DNA of 64,000 nt from JALHFZ01 sp963674625. GTDB lineage: Bacteria; Synergistota; Synergistia; Synergistales; Aminobacteriaceae. How positions within the stretch are numbered: the first letter of the stretch is position 1; each line of letters begins with the position of its first letter. The stretch lies in the NCBI GenBank assembly GCA_963674625.2, contig CAXXXO010000003.1:62001-126000 (forward strand), read 5' to 3'. This document shows, in pieces, positions 1 to 8,514 of the stretch. The translations under genes were made by a program, and so were the position numbers. Under the pieces are notes generated by a model. It did not search any database, was not told the origin of the DNA, and worked only from the letters and a program-made list of their open reading frames with translations.

Positions 1-446
1 CCCGGGAGTATGGCGAAGCAATCAGGTGGATCCGCCGTTCGGCGGAAAAAGGCAACGACAATGCCCAGTTTCACCTTGGAATGATGTACAAAAACCGAGA
101 AGATATTAAACAGAGATACCAAGAAGCATTCCGATGGCTCCATAAAGCCGCGAAGCAAGAGAACTCCTCGGCTCAGATTGAGCTCGGCATTCTTTACAAA
201 CAAGGAATTGGAGTGCGCCGTGATTATGCTGAGGCAGCCGGATTGTTCAGCAAGGCTGCCAAACATGGAATTCCGAGGGCAAGATTCCTCCTTGGCGAAA
301 TGTACGAGGAAGGATTGGGAGTTTCTCAGGACCTGAAGCAGGCCCTGATACTCTACAGCACTGCGGCAGCGGATGCGGAAGGGGAATTGAGGGAGGCATC
401 CGCATCCGCCGGGGACAGGGTAAGAAAAAAGCTCTCTTCACAATAA
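1..446 (+). CDS. Sel1-repeat (TPR-like) protein, 5' truncated by window edge
   Basis: The reading frame is open from base 3, so the gene begins upstream of the window. The visible part is a run of Sel1-like helical repeats of about 36 residues, with the family's alternating pattern: A.(R)W..KAA..G...AQ..LG..Y..G.GV..D. Examples are AAKQENSSAQIELGILYKQG and AAKHGIPRARFLLGEMYEEG. Sel1 repeats are protein-protein interaction scaffolds, so no enzymatic role can be read. No signal peptide can be judged because the N-terminus is missing. The gene stops at TAA 444-446 and is followed by a strong terminator, so it is the last gene of its transcript. Confidence 0.85.
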   Translation, partial: REYGEAIRWIRRSAEKGNDNAQFHLGMMYKNREDIKQRYQEAFRWLHKAAKQENSSAQIELGILYKQGIGVRRDYAEAAGLFSKAAKHGIPRARFLLGEMYEEGLGVSQDLKQALILYSTAAADAEGELREASASAGDRVRKKLSSQ

Positions 447-457
447 ACTTCCGGGAA

Positions 458-521
458 CAGGATAAACAACGAAGGGGCTTTCCCTCCAGGCCCCTTCGTT
501 GTTTGTCCTGTTTTCTTTTTT
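458..521 (+). terminator. Rho-independent terminator of the Sel1 gene
   Basis: A stem of about 20 bp (arms 458-478 and 490-510, with one T-G pair) is followed by TTTTCTTTTTT. The G+C-rich core is GAAGGGGC/GCCCCTTC. It sits 12 bases after the Sel1 stop codon. There is no T-run on the opposite strand, so it is not an obvious terminator for the minus-strand ABC genes. Confidence 0.9.
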
Positions 522-611
522 GACCCTGAGTGAATTCTTTCCTTATCTTCTAAAACACGGGCGACATGCATGCATATTGTCTCATCAAATCATCAAGCCG
601 ATTGTTTTCGC

Positions 612-1247
612 CTAGCTGCTTCCACTCCCGGGCGAAAGTCCTTTTTCTGAAAGCTCGTATACCCTGTCGGCATTATCGGTCTGAAAAGTGCCATGAGTCG
701 TCACGAGAATCGCCTTCCCTTTCGAACGTTCACACCGCAGCGCTTCCAGAATGATTCCGGCTGATTCCGGGTCCAGTGCCCCAGTTGGTTCGTCCGCAAG
801 AATGAGGTCAGGATTTTTCACTATAGCTCTCGCTACGGCCACCCTCTGCTGCTGTCCCGGGCTAAGCTCGCAGGGAAGGCGATCTCTGAACTCCCCTATG
901 CCAAGCTTCTTCAGCAGGTTCTCCGGAACCGTACCGGCAGCGATTTCGATATTTTGAAAGGCCGAAAGGTGGGACAGGAGATTGAACTCCTGGAAGATCA
1001 GGCTCATATGCATTTTTCTGAAATCGAGCTTCTCACGCTTTGTGAATTTTGTGCAGTCCCGCCCCAGAAACTCCACAATTCCGTCATCCGGCACGTCAAT
1101 TCCAGACAGAACATTGATAAGCGTTGATTTTCCAATTCCGCTTTTCCCGCAAACCACCACGATCTGCCCTTTCCCCACCTCGAGATCGATGTTCTCGAAA
1201 ACGCGCTTCGAACCGTAGGATTTCGTGAGTTTTTTTGCTGCAAGCAT
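612..1247 (-). CDS. ABC transporter ATP-binding protein, MacB/LolD type
   Basis: This is a 211-residue ATPase of the lipoprotein/macrolide-exporter (LolD/MacB) branch. It has Walker A GKSGIGKST near residue 34, the signature LSPGQQQRVAVARA, Walker B LILADEPTGALD and a final switch His in VTTHG. This length is usual for stand-alone subunits of the family. The start codon follows GGGAGGAA with good spacing. It lies 13 bases downstream of the permease gene on the same strand, so the two form a transcript and presumably one exporter. The substrate cannot be read. No periplasmic adaptor (MacA) is next to it. Confidence 0.92.
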   Translation of the reverse strand: MLAAKKLTKSYGSKRVFENIDLEVGKGQIVVVCGKSGIGKSTLINVLSGIDVPDDGIVEFLGRDCTKFTKREKLDFRKMHMSLIFQEFNLLSHLSAFQNIEIAAGTVPENLLKKLGIGEFRDRLPCELSPGQQQRVAVARAIVKNPDLILADEPTGALDPESAGIILEALRCERSKGKAILVTTHGTFQTDNADRVYELSEKGLSPGSGSS

Positions 1248-1260
1248 TTGAAATTCCTCC

Positions 1261-2469
1261 CTAGAATCTTTTCAGCAGGGTGACTTCCCTGGAATTCACC
1301 GCGTACAAAAGCGAGGGAAGTCCTGAGAGAATGCCGCCGAAAACCGATATCGCGAACAGGGGGATCATGGCAACCGGGGACATTTCAAGCCGCGAAAGGA
1401 TGTACGCCCCACAGCCCATGCCGAGCACGCTCCCTGCGACAGCGACAAAAAATCCCCGGAGCATTATGTTCACTGCGATCTCTGTGCTGCTCCAGCCAAG
1501 TGATTTCAGTATGCCGATCTCCCTCTTCTTCGTCCTTACAGCGGTCCACTGCATGGTTCCAGCATAGGTGAGGAGTCCGAGCCAAACAATGACCACGAGC
1601 ATTCCGGAATGCCTGGAGACAACTGCCATACCCTTGCTGGCCGGCTTGTAGCAGCCATAGGTGTAAATGCTCAGTTCAGGGTGTCTGTCCCTGATTTTCA
1701 AAATAACTTCATCCTGGTGCCATGCATCCGATACCTCGACGAGCAATGAATTCGCCATATAAGGGGACTTATAGCCGTACTTCTGCAGAACAGACCTCAG
1801 ATCGTCGAAATGCATGTATAAATCTGCTTTTCCCGGACGGAGCGGAGGATTGACGATCCCCACGACCTCGAATGGAACCCCGCCGACAGTCAATGATTTG
1901 CCGACAGAGAGGCCAGCGGAATCGGCAAAACTTTTTTCCAGGACTATTTTTCCTGACTGGCCTGGCGCGATGCCCTTTCCCTCTACGAGATTCCCCTCGC
2001 TGAAAACGGTGTTGTCCACAGGATTTTTGTCTTCCGGTCTATAGCCTCCCGCCGTGAAAATGCGCCCGGCAGTAAACCTGTATGTGATGTAGGGGGATAC
2101 CCCTGCAACATGCTCGATCTTCTTCAGGGAATCCGCGTAGGAAGGATTCAGGATTTCAGACGGTATCCCGGAATTGCCGGCCACGAACCCCTCTAAATTT
2201 CTGAGTGTGCCGTTTCCGGATCTTCCAACACCTGTAGAAGGATCGCAGCAGTCCTCACTGGCCACGCTGCCCGCCAAAGTTCCCCTGTAAACAAGGAGGT
2301 GAGTACCTATGCTTCGGAGAGCATCCCGGGAGGAATCCTCGGAAGAGCGGGCAACGCCCGCCATGACCGCCAGCACTGCCACCATAAAGGCATAGACAAT
2401 GATATTTGCAAAATAGCTGAATCTGGACCGGGAGATTTCCCTGAGTGCATTCTGAAAAACTTTTTTCAT
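1261..2469 (-). CDS. ABC transporter permease, FtsX/MacB-type
   Basis: The 402-residue membrane protein has the MacB/FtsX layout: one N-terminal transmembrane helix (about residues 18-40), a large extracytoplasmic domain (about 45-280), then three C-terminal helices. The segment TKKREIGILKSLGWSSTEI before the second helix group is the coupling region typical of this family. The extracytoplasmic domain contains a Cys pair in SEDCCDPSTG. AAGGAGGT lies just upstream of the ATG. It is the partner of the adjacent ATPase. Such complexes act as mechanotransmission exporters or lipoprotein handlers; which one applies here is unknown. Confidence 0.88.
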   Translation of the reverse strand: MKKVFQNALREISRSRFSYFANIIVYAFMVAVLAVMAGVARSSEDSSRDALRSIGTHLLVYRGTLAGSVASEDCCDPSTGVGRSGNGTLRNLEGFVAGNSGIPSEILNPSYADSLKKIEHVAGVSPYITYRFTAGRIFTAGGYRPEDKNPVDNTVFSEGNLVEGKGIAPGQSGKIVLEKSFADSAGLSVGKSLTVGGVPFEVVGIVNPPLRPGKADLYMHFDDLRSVLQKYGYKSPYMANSLLVEVSDAWHQDEVILKIRDRHPELSIYTYGCYKPASKGMAVVSRHSGMLVVIVWLGLLTYAGTMQWTAVRTKKREIGILKSLGWSSTEIAVNIMLRGFFVAVAGSVLGMGCGAYILSRLEMSPVAMIPLFAISVFGGILSGLPSLLYAVNSREVTLLKRF

Positions 2470-2765
2470 TGCGCAAGACCTCCTTGAAAATATCCATATC
2501 CTCTTTCCCGAAGCTCTCTTGACATGAACCTCATATTATTTAACTGCCCCAGGGAATAAGAATTGAAACACTATGATACTCTTTTCCTCCCGGAATTTCA
2601 TTGATCCCAACGCAAATTCCCCTGCTTGTTTTTTCTCCCGCATGCCGCGGCGATGTACCGGAGAGCCCGTTTTTAAAATCGGAACAGGGAAAAAACTGAC
2701 TTCTCCGGATTTGACGGACACAGAAAAGGGCCTGACAATGAGACCGGTCTCACTGGAGCTGTCTT

Positions 2766-3460
2766 TGGTGCCGGGTACTGCAAATATCCTGAAGCGGCTA
2801 TTATGCGTGGGAAAAAGGTTTCCCCGAGAGGGAGAGAAAAGTCCGGGAGCGAAACGACCTCGGGAAGACGATCGAAAGAATTCACGAGGAGAGCCGGAAA
2901 ACCTGCGGGGGGCCGAGGATCTTTCGAGCATTCCAGGAAGAAGGGAAAAGGTGCGGTAAATATCGTCTGGAGCGGATTATGAGGGAAGAAGGCATCCGAG
3001 GTCCAAAGAGGCGCAAATGGACTTGTACTACAGATTCTGCGCACGGCATTCCGGTATTGCCGAATAGGTTGAATCGCAATTTTGCAGTCTTTGAGCCGAA
3101 TCGGAAATGGGTTCCTGACATCATCTGCTGTACCACGGAAGGCGGGTAGCTTTACGTAGCGGCGATAGTGGATCTCTCCTCAAGAAGCATTGTGGGATGT
3201 TCAGCAAACGAAGGGATCAATACGGTATTGATAACTCGGGCGCTCTCGAGGGAATTGCCGGAAAAAAGCGCCGATGGAAAGCTTCTTTGGAACGTAAAAA
3301 AAACGAAGTGTTTCTGCGCCAGAAAAAATACAGTACGAGAGGTGAGGCGAAGCCGGATATCTTCAGGTATATAGAGATATTTTACAATCGAAAGCGTCTT
3401 TATTCAGAATTGGGGTATAAAACGCCGGGAAGCTATGAAAAAGAAAGATTGCAGGCATGA
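2766..3460 (+). pseudogene. Decayed IS3-family transposase (OrfB) relic
   Basis: Joining frames reveals an IS3/IS150-type OrfB. It starts with CRVLQIS, then a TGA (2790-2792), then SGYYAWEK. The HTH_21 part follows (IERIHEESRKTCGGPRI), then integrase-core pieces WVPDI and LYVAAIVDLSSRSIVG. A second stop, TAG at 3147-3149, replaces a Trp. After ITRALSR the frame changes. The segment that normally holds HSDRGSQY (second catalytic Asp) is missing. NCRKKAPMESFFGT appears in another frame, and the C-terminus (FRYIEIFYNRKRLYSELGY) in a third. So it carries two nonsense codons, an internal deletion and two frameshifts. TGTCCAGCTTTTCGGGG just after the stop resembles an IS3 right inverted repeat. No OrfA or left repeat was recognised. 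Confidence 0.85.
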
Positions 3461-3535
3461 TTCTGTGTCCAGCTTTTCGGGGAAAACTCAAGATAGTATG
3501 ATATGGTTCATGAAGCAACCTTTCAGGAGGAAAAA

Positions 3536-5026
3536 GTGACAAGAGAAGCCGCCAAGAAACTGCTCAAAAATCTTCCCGACCGCCCCGGGATCTATCTCAT
3601 GCGGGACGACACCGGCGCGGTGATATACGTGGGAAAGGCGAAATCCCTGAAGAAACGGGTATCATCCTATTTCCGCCACGATTCCTTCGCCTCCCCGAGG
3701 CTGAAAAAGCTTGTGGATTCCATCGCGGATATTTCGGTCATCCGCACCGAATCTGAGGTGGAAGCCCTCATCCTCGAGGCGAAGCTGATACGGAAATACC
3801 GTCCTTTCTTCAACATCGCCCTGAAGATGGCGGACAAGTACCCCTACATCAAGATCACGGAAGGGGCTTTTCCCCGGATCGTGGTGACCCGTCAGAGGGG
3901 GAAGGACGATGCCCTCTACTTCGGCCCCTTCGTGAACGCCGGGGACGTCCGGTCCCTTCTCCGCCTCATCGAACGCTATTTTCCCCTGCGCATCTGCACC
4001 CGGGACATCGACCCCGAAGCGGCAGCGAAGAAGAATGTCCGTCCCTGCCTTCACTATTCACTCGGCCGCTGCCTCGGCCCCTGCGGCGGGCTCGTCACCC
4101 CTTCAGTCTACCAGGAGAGGGTGGATGACGTCATCCTTCTGCTGCAGGGGCAGTCTTCGGAGGTGGTGGAGCGCCTCCGGAAGCGGATGGACAAGGCCGC
4201 CGGGAGCCTTGCCTTCGAGGAGGCCGGGCGGCTGCGGGACACCATCCGTGCCATATGGAGGATCACCCGCCAGAGGATCACCTCCCCCCTTCGGGAGGAT
4301 TTCGACGGCGACATGTGGCAGTGCCTGAACCGGCTTCAGCAGCATCTCGCCATGCCCGTCCTCCCCTGGAGAATCGACGGTTTCGACATTTCCCACATGT
4401 CGGGGAAGGAGACCTACGGGGTGGTGGTGGTCTTCGAGCAGGGAGTTCCGAACCGCTCACTTTACAGGCGCTTCAAGATCAGGACGGTGGAGGGAGTGGA
4501 CGATTTCCGCTCCATCGGGGAGACGGTCTCCCGCCGCTACGGCTCTACCCTGAAGGGAAACGAGCCTCTGCCCCAGCTGGTGCTGATCGACGGCGGCCCG
4601 ATTCAGCTCGAGTTTGCGAAGAAATCCCTTCAGGATCTCGGCCTGGCCGAACTCTCGGTGGTTTCGCTGGCGAAAGAGGAAGAACTGATATACCATAGCA
4701 GCGGAAAGGAACCTCTGCGGCTCGATTTTTCCGATCCTGCCCTGCGGCTGCTTCAGAGGGTGAGGGACGAATCTCACCGGTTCGCGGTGGAAAGCCACAG
4801 GACATCCCGGTCCTCCCGCCTTCGCCGCTCTCTGCTGGAGGATATACCGGGCATCGGGAAGCACAGGACGGCCCAGCTGCTCGGGAGATTCGGCAGCATC
4901 CGGAATATACTGAACCTCTCGGCGGAGGAACTTTCCACCGCCCCCGGCATCGGCCCGAAGCGGGCCGAACAGATACTTTCTTTTCTTAAGGAGAATGCCC
5001 ATGGCCCTTCCTCAGAGGAAGACTGA
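3536..5026 (+). CDS. uvrC: UvrC, excinuclease ABC subunit C
   Basis: UvrC makes the two incisions in nucleotide excision repair. The N-terminal GIY-YIG nuclease is clear (PGIYLMRDD, then VIYVGKAKSLKKRV). A UVR motif (FEEAGRLRDTI), the RNase H-like nuclease (IDGFDISHMSG with the metal-binding Asp, then LVLIDGG) and a C-terminal tandem helix-hairpin-helix (DIPGIGKHRTAQLL, APGIGPKRAEQIL) follow. At 496 residues it is roughly 100 shorter than common UvrC, with the loss between the UVR motif and the second nuclease. I chose GTG 3536 because AGGAGG lies 5 bases upstream. An ATG at 3503 is in frame but has no ribosome site and overlaps a possible -10 (TATGAT 3497-3502). The 3' end overlaps ribD by 32 bases. 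Confidence 0.95.
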   Translation: MTREAAKKLLKNLPDRPGIYLMRDDTGAVIYVGKAKSLKKRVSSYFRHDSFASPRLKKLVDSIADISVIRTESEVEALILEAKLIRKYRPFFNIALKMADKYPYIKITEGAFPRIVVTRQRGKDDALYFGPFVNAGDVRSLLRLIERYFPLRICTRDIDPEAAAKKNVRPCLHYSLGRCLGPCGGLVTPSVYQERVDDVILLLQGQSSEVVERLRKRMDKAAGSLAFEEAGRLRDTIRAIWRITRQRITSPLREDFDGDMWQCLNRLQQHLAMPVLPWRIDGFDISHMSGKETYGVVVVFEQGVPNRSLYRRFKIRTVEGVDDFRSIGETVSRRYGSTLKGNEPLPQLVLIDGGPIQLEFAKKSLQDLGLAELSVVSLAKEEELIYHSSGKEPLRLDFSDPALRLLQRVRDESHRFAVESHRTSRSSRLRRSLLEDIPGIGKHRTAQLLGRFGSIRNILNLSAEELSTAPGIGPKRAEQILSFLKENAHGPSSEED

Positions 5027-6101
5027 CGAATACCATATGCACGGCGCTCTCAGCCTTGCCCTGCGGGGAACGGGAAGAGTCTCCCCGAACCCCCTGGTCG
5101 GATGCGTCGTGGTGAAGGACGGATCCGTGCTCTCCCGGGGATGGCACCGGGGGTTCGGTCTGCCTCATGCCGAGGCCATGGCGCTGGAAGGAGCGGAGGA
5201 TTTTCGGGGGGCCACTCTCTACGTGAACCTCGAACCCTGCTCCCACCGGGGCAAAACGCCCCCCTGCGCCCCGCTCATTGCGGAAAGGGGAATCGCCCGG
5301 GTCGTGGCCGGCATGGTCGACCCCGACAGCAGGGTTCAGGGCAGGGGACTCGACTTCCTGCGGGAAAAGGGGATCGCCGTACAGACCGGCGTGCTCGAGC
5401 CGGAATGCCGGTGGATCAACCGGGGCTTTATCAGACGGAATACCCTCGGAAGACCCTGGGTGACCGTCAAGGGAGCACTGAGCCTCGACGGGGGCATGGC
5501 CCTCGAGAGCGGAGAGAGCAGATGGATAACCGGCCCCTCGGCCCGGGCGACGGCCCACCTGCTGCGGAGTGAGTCGGATGCCGTCCTCGTCGGCGCCGGA
5601 ACGGCCGCCCGGGACGACCCCGAGCTTACGGTCCGCTCGACCTGGGGAAGATCTCCCCTGAGAGTCCTTCTCGATTCCCGCCTGTCTCTGCCGGAGGGTG
5701 CGAAAATGTACGGAAAGGGAACCCTTGTCGTCACGGACGGATCTGAAGGGGAAGAGCAGAGGGCTTCCGCCCGGAGGGCCGGCATGGAACTTCTCGCCGC
5801 CCCCGGAAAAGCCGGCGGTCTCTCCCTGCCTTTCCTTCTCTCGGCCCTGGCTGACCGGGGGATATCCACCCTTCTAGTGGAAGGAGGCCCCTCCGTGATC
5901 GCCTCCTTTTTCCGGGAGGGGCTCGTCGACTCGGTCTCCCTCTTTCTCTCCCCCCGGATCATGGGGAGGAACCTCCCCTTTTCGGGGGATCTCGCCTTTT
6001 CCGCCATGGAGGAGACCATAGTGCTGAAAAAAACTTCGGTGAAATCAATCGGTGAAGATTTTCTTCTCGAGGGGGTGCCGGCATGTTCACCGGCCTTGTA
6101 G
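4995..6101 (+). CDS. ribD: RibD, bifunctional riboflavin deaminase/reductase
   Basis: RibD deaminates the pyrimidine product of GTP cyclohydrolase II and then reduces its ribosyl side chain. The N-terminal deaminase (residues 1-145) has the zinc motif HAEAMAL and EPCSHRGKTPPC. The C-terminal reductase domain (about 150-365) starts at RPWVTVKGALSLDGGMA and includes LLVEGGPSV. The 368-residue length is normal. It overlaps the end of uvrC and the start of ribE, so the riboflavin genes appear translationally coupled to uvrC. An alternative start is the second ATG two codons later. Confidence 0.96.
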   Translation: MPMALPQRKTDEYHMHGALSLALRGTGRVSPNPLVGCVVVKDGSVLSRGWHRGFGLPHAEAMALEGAEDFRGATLYVNLEPCSHRGKTPPCAPLIAERGIARVVAGMVDPDSRVQGRGLDFLREKGIAVQTGVLEPECRWINRGFIRRNTLGRPWVTVKGALSLDGGMALESGESRWITGPSARATAHLLRSESDAVLVGAGTAARDDPELTVRSTWGRSPLRVLLDSRLSLPEGAKMYGKGTLVVTDGSEGEEQRASARRAGMELLAAPGKAGGLSLPFLLSALADRGISTLLVEGGPSVIASFFREGLVDSVSLFLSPRIMGRNLPFSGDLAFSAMEETIVLKKTSVKSIGEDFLLEGVPACSPAL

Positions 6102-6700
6102 AGGCCATGGGCAGCGTGCTGCTCTTCCGCCGCCGGGGGGCGTGGCACGAACTCTCGGTCAGGGCGGAAGACCTGGGAGATACCCTTTTTCCCGGCCAGT
6201 CCGTGGCCGTCTCGGGGGCATGCCTCACCGTTTCTTCCCGGAAGGGGATAGTCTTCACTGCGGACGTCCTTGCTGAGACTGTGAAGAAGACGAAATTCGC
6301 ATCCCTTCGGCCCGGGAACCGGGTCAATCTGGAACGGGCCCTTCCAGCGGACGGCCGTTTCGACGGGCACATGGTGACGGGGCATATAGACGGCACGGCA
6401 GAAGTTGAAACCGTCTCCCGGGGACCGGAGGGGCATCTGCTGACCCTTCGCCTCTCCGACGATCTCGGCGCCCTGGTGGTCCCCAGGGGATCCATCGCCG
6501 TGGACGGAGTCAGCCTGACCGTGGCGGAGTTCTCCCCGGGACTGTGCAGAATCGCTGTCATCCCGACAACCCTGAAGGCCACCACTCTCGGAGAACTTCA
6601 GCCGGGGGACAGGGTCAATATTGAGACCGATATCCTCGGGAAATACGTTTTCCGCTATTTTGAGCAAAAGACCGGAGAATTTCCGCCCCGGAAAAGATAG
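6083..6700 (+). CDS. ribE: RibE, riboflavin synthase alpha chain
   Basis: Riboflavin synthase dismutates two 6,7-dimethyl-8-ribityllumazines to riboflavin. The protein begins with the family signature MFTGLVEAMG and shows two homologous lumazine-binding barrels: residues 1-90 with ACLTVSS, and 95-195 with DGHMVTGHIDGTAEV and DGVSLTV. Its 205 residues match the family length. The start overlaps the ribD end by 19 bases. A 40-base gap with its own ribosome site separates it from ribBA. Confidence 0.96.
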   Translation: MFTGLVEAMGSVLLFRRRGAWHELSVRAEDLGDTLFPGQSVAVSGACLTVSSRKGIVFTADVLAETVKKTKFASLRPGNRVNLERALPADGRFDGHMVTGHIDGTAEVETVSRGPEGHLLTLRLSDDLGALVVPRGSIAVDGVSLTVAEFSPGLCRIAVIPTTLKATTLGELQPGDRVNIETDILGKYVFRYFEQKTGEFPPRKR

Positions 6701-6740
6701 CCCCGGCGGCAGGACGACCGGAAGGACAGGAGGGCATTTC

Positions 6741-8036
6741 ATGAAAGAGAATTCAGGGGAAAGGGAAAGCGGCGCATCCGCTTTCAGCTCCATCAAGGAC
6801 GCCGTGGAGGACATCCGCCGGGGAAGGATGATCATCGTGGTGGACGATGACAGCAGGGAAAACGAGGGGGATCTCGTGGTCGCCGCCTCCCTCGTGACTC
6901 CGGAAGACGTCAATTTCATGGTCTCCTCGGCCAGGGGTCTCGTGTGCGTTCCCCTGGGACACGAGATCGTGTGCAGGCTCGGCCTCGACCCCATGACCCG
7001 GGAGAGCACCGACAAGCATGGAACGGCCTTTCTCGTCACCGTGGACGCCAGGGAAGGAACAACCACGGGCATATCCGCTGAAGAAAGAGCGCTGACCGCC
7101 CGCCGTCTCGCCGATCCCTCGTCCCTTCCCGGAGATTTTTTCCGCCCCGGGCACATGTTTCCCCTGGCTGCAAAACCGGGAGGCGTTCTTAAGAGAGCCG
7201 GGCATACCGAAGCTGCGGTGGACCTCATGAATATCGCAGGTCTTCCTCCCGCAGGGGTCATCTGTGAAATTATGAACGAGGACGGCTCCATGGCACGCCT
7301 GCCTGAACTCGTCCCCTTTGCCGAAAAGCACGGTCTCCGGATCGTCTCGATAGAGGACCTCATCGCCTACAGAAGCAAAAGGGAGAAGCTCGTCGAAAAA
7401 ATCGCCACGGTGCATCTTCCCACCTCCCACGGGAACTTCATGGCCTACGCCTACCGCAGTCTCATCGACGACAACGCGGAGCACGTCCACATGGCCCTCG
7501 TGAAGGGGGACGTCCGGGGGAAAAAGAGCGTCCTCGTGAGAGTCCACTCGGAATGCCTTACCGGGGACGTCTTCGGCTCTCTCCGGTGCGACTGCGGGAC
7601 CCAGCTCGTCCGGGCCATGGAGATGGTGGAACGGGAAGGGGAGGGCGTGGTCCTCTATATGCGACAGGAGGGCAGGGGAATCGGCATCGGCGAAAAGCTC
7701 AAGGCCTACAGACTGCAGGAGGAGGGGCTCGATACCGTGGAGGCCAACGAGGCCCTGGGCTTCGCGGCGGATCTGCGGGACTACGGCATCGGCGCCCAGA
7801 TACTTCTTGATCTCGGCGTGGAGAATATCCGGCTTATCACCAATAATCCGAAGAAGGTCGTGGGTCTTCAGGGGTACGGTCTCGAGATCGTGGAGCGGGT
7901 CCCCCTGATCATTCCGCCGAACGAATTCAATGAACGGTATCTCGGAACGAAGGAAAGGAAGATGGGGCACGTCCTCCATGAACAGCTTGTCCCGGGAGGA
8001 TGCCCGAAAAGGGGAGAAAAAAATGAAAATGATTGA
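6741..8036 (+). CDS. ribBA: RibBA, DHBP synthase / GTP cyclohydrolase II fusion
   Basis: The N-terminal half (residues about 15-215) is 3,4-dihydroxy-2-butanone-4-phosphate synthase, with DDDSRENEGDL and GHTEAAVDL. The C-terminal half is GTP cyclohydrolase II, with the zinc cysteines in HSECLTGDVFGSLRCDCGTQL and the catalytic region RQEGRGIGIGEKLKAY. Both active sites look intact, so the gene supplies both branches of riboflavin synthesis. ATG 6741 was chosen because AGGACAGGAGGG precedes it; the open frame extends further upstream through the ribE end but without a good start. It gives a 431-residue product. Its stop overlaps the start of ribH. Confidence 0.96.
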   Translation: MKENSGERESGASAFSSIKDAVEDIRRGRMIIVVDDDSRENEGDLVVAASLVTPEDVNFMVSSARGLVCVPLGHEIVCRLGLDPMTRESTDKHGTAFLVTVDAREGTTTGISAEERALTARRLADPSSLPGDFFRPGHMFPLAAKPGGVLKRAGHTEAAVDLMNIAGLPPAGVICEIMNEDGSMARLPELVPFAEKHGLRIVSIEDLIAYRSKREKLVEKIATVHLPTSHGNFMAYAYRSLIDDNAEHVHMALVKGDVRGKKSVLVRVHSECLTGDVFGSLRCDCGTQLVRAMEMVEREGEGVVLYMRQEGRGIGIGEKLKAYRLQEEGLDTVEANEALGFAADLRDYGIGAQILLDLGVENIRLITNNPKKVVGLQGYGLEIVERVPLIIPPNEFNERYLGTKERKMGHVLHEQLVPGGCPKRGEKNEND

Positions 8037-8514
8037 GGGAAAACTGACCGGCAAAGGACTCCGGTTCTGTATCGTCGTCGCCAGGTTCAACAGCTTCTTC
8101 AGCGAGAGGCTCCTCGAAGGGGCGAAGGATATGCTTCTCCGCCACGGAGTGAGCCATCAGTCCGTGGACATAGTCAGGGTTCCGGGAGCATGGGAACTGC
8201 CCCTTGTCGCCAAAGAGGCCGCCCTGAGCGGAAAGTACGACGGGGTCATCGCCCTCGGCGCCGTGATCCGCGGGGACACGCCCCATTTCGAATACGTGTC
8301 GGCCGAAATGTCCAAGGGGCTTGCCTCCGTGGCCATGAACCAGCGTATACCCGTCGCCTTCGGAGTGCTTACCTGCGACACCCTCGACCAGGCCGAGATC
8401 CGCTCGGGCAGCAAGGGGGGAAACAAGGGGGCGGAGGCGGCCCTCACCGCCATCGAAATGGCAAACGTGATGAGCCTGATGCGAACAGACAAGGAGGCGT
8501 CTGAAAATGCTTGA
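8023..8514 (+). CDS. ribH: RibH, 6,7-dimethyl-8-ribityllumazine synthase
   Basis: Lumazine synthase condenses the RibD product with 3,4-dihydroxybutanone phosphate. The 163-residue protein shows VARFNSFFSERLLEGA, VPGAWELPLVAKEAA, the phosphate-binding GAVIRGDTPHFEYV with its catalytic His, and FGVLTCDTLDQAEIRSG. The start at 8023 follows GGGGAGAA and overlaps the ribBA stop by 14 bases; a second ATG two codons later is possible. With ribD, ribE and ribBA it completes the pathway to riboflavin, while ribF at 32917 makes FMN and FAD. Confidence 0.96.
   Translation: MKMIEGKLTGKGLRFCIVVARFNSFFSERLLEGAKDMLLRHGVSHQSVDIVRVPGAWELPLVAKEAALSGKYDGVIALGAVIRGDTPHFEYVSAEMSKGLASVAMNQRIPVAFGVLTCDTLDQAEIRSGSKGGNKGAEAALTAIEMANVMSLMRTDKEASENA

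Noticed and set aside
2573..2959. Plus-strand frame of 128 codons in the IS remnant
   Set aside because: Runs out of frame across the decayed transposase; the transposase residues are in another frame.
3461..3536. FMN riboswitch ahead of uvrC-rib
   Set aside because: Only about 75 bases between IS remnant and uvrC, too short for an RFN element, and no matching conserved segments.
5336..7363. Minus-strand frame of 675 codons opposite ribD-ribE-ribBA
   Set aside because: Ser/Arg/Pro-rich shadow of three well-supported genes; no domains.
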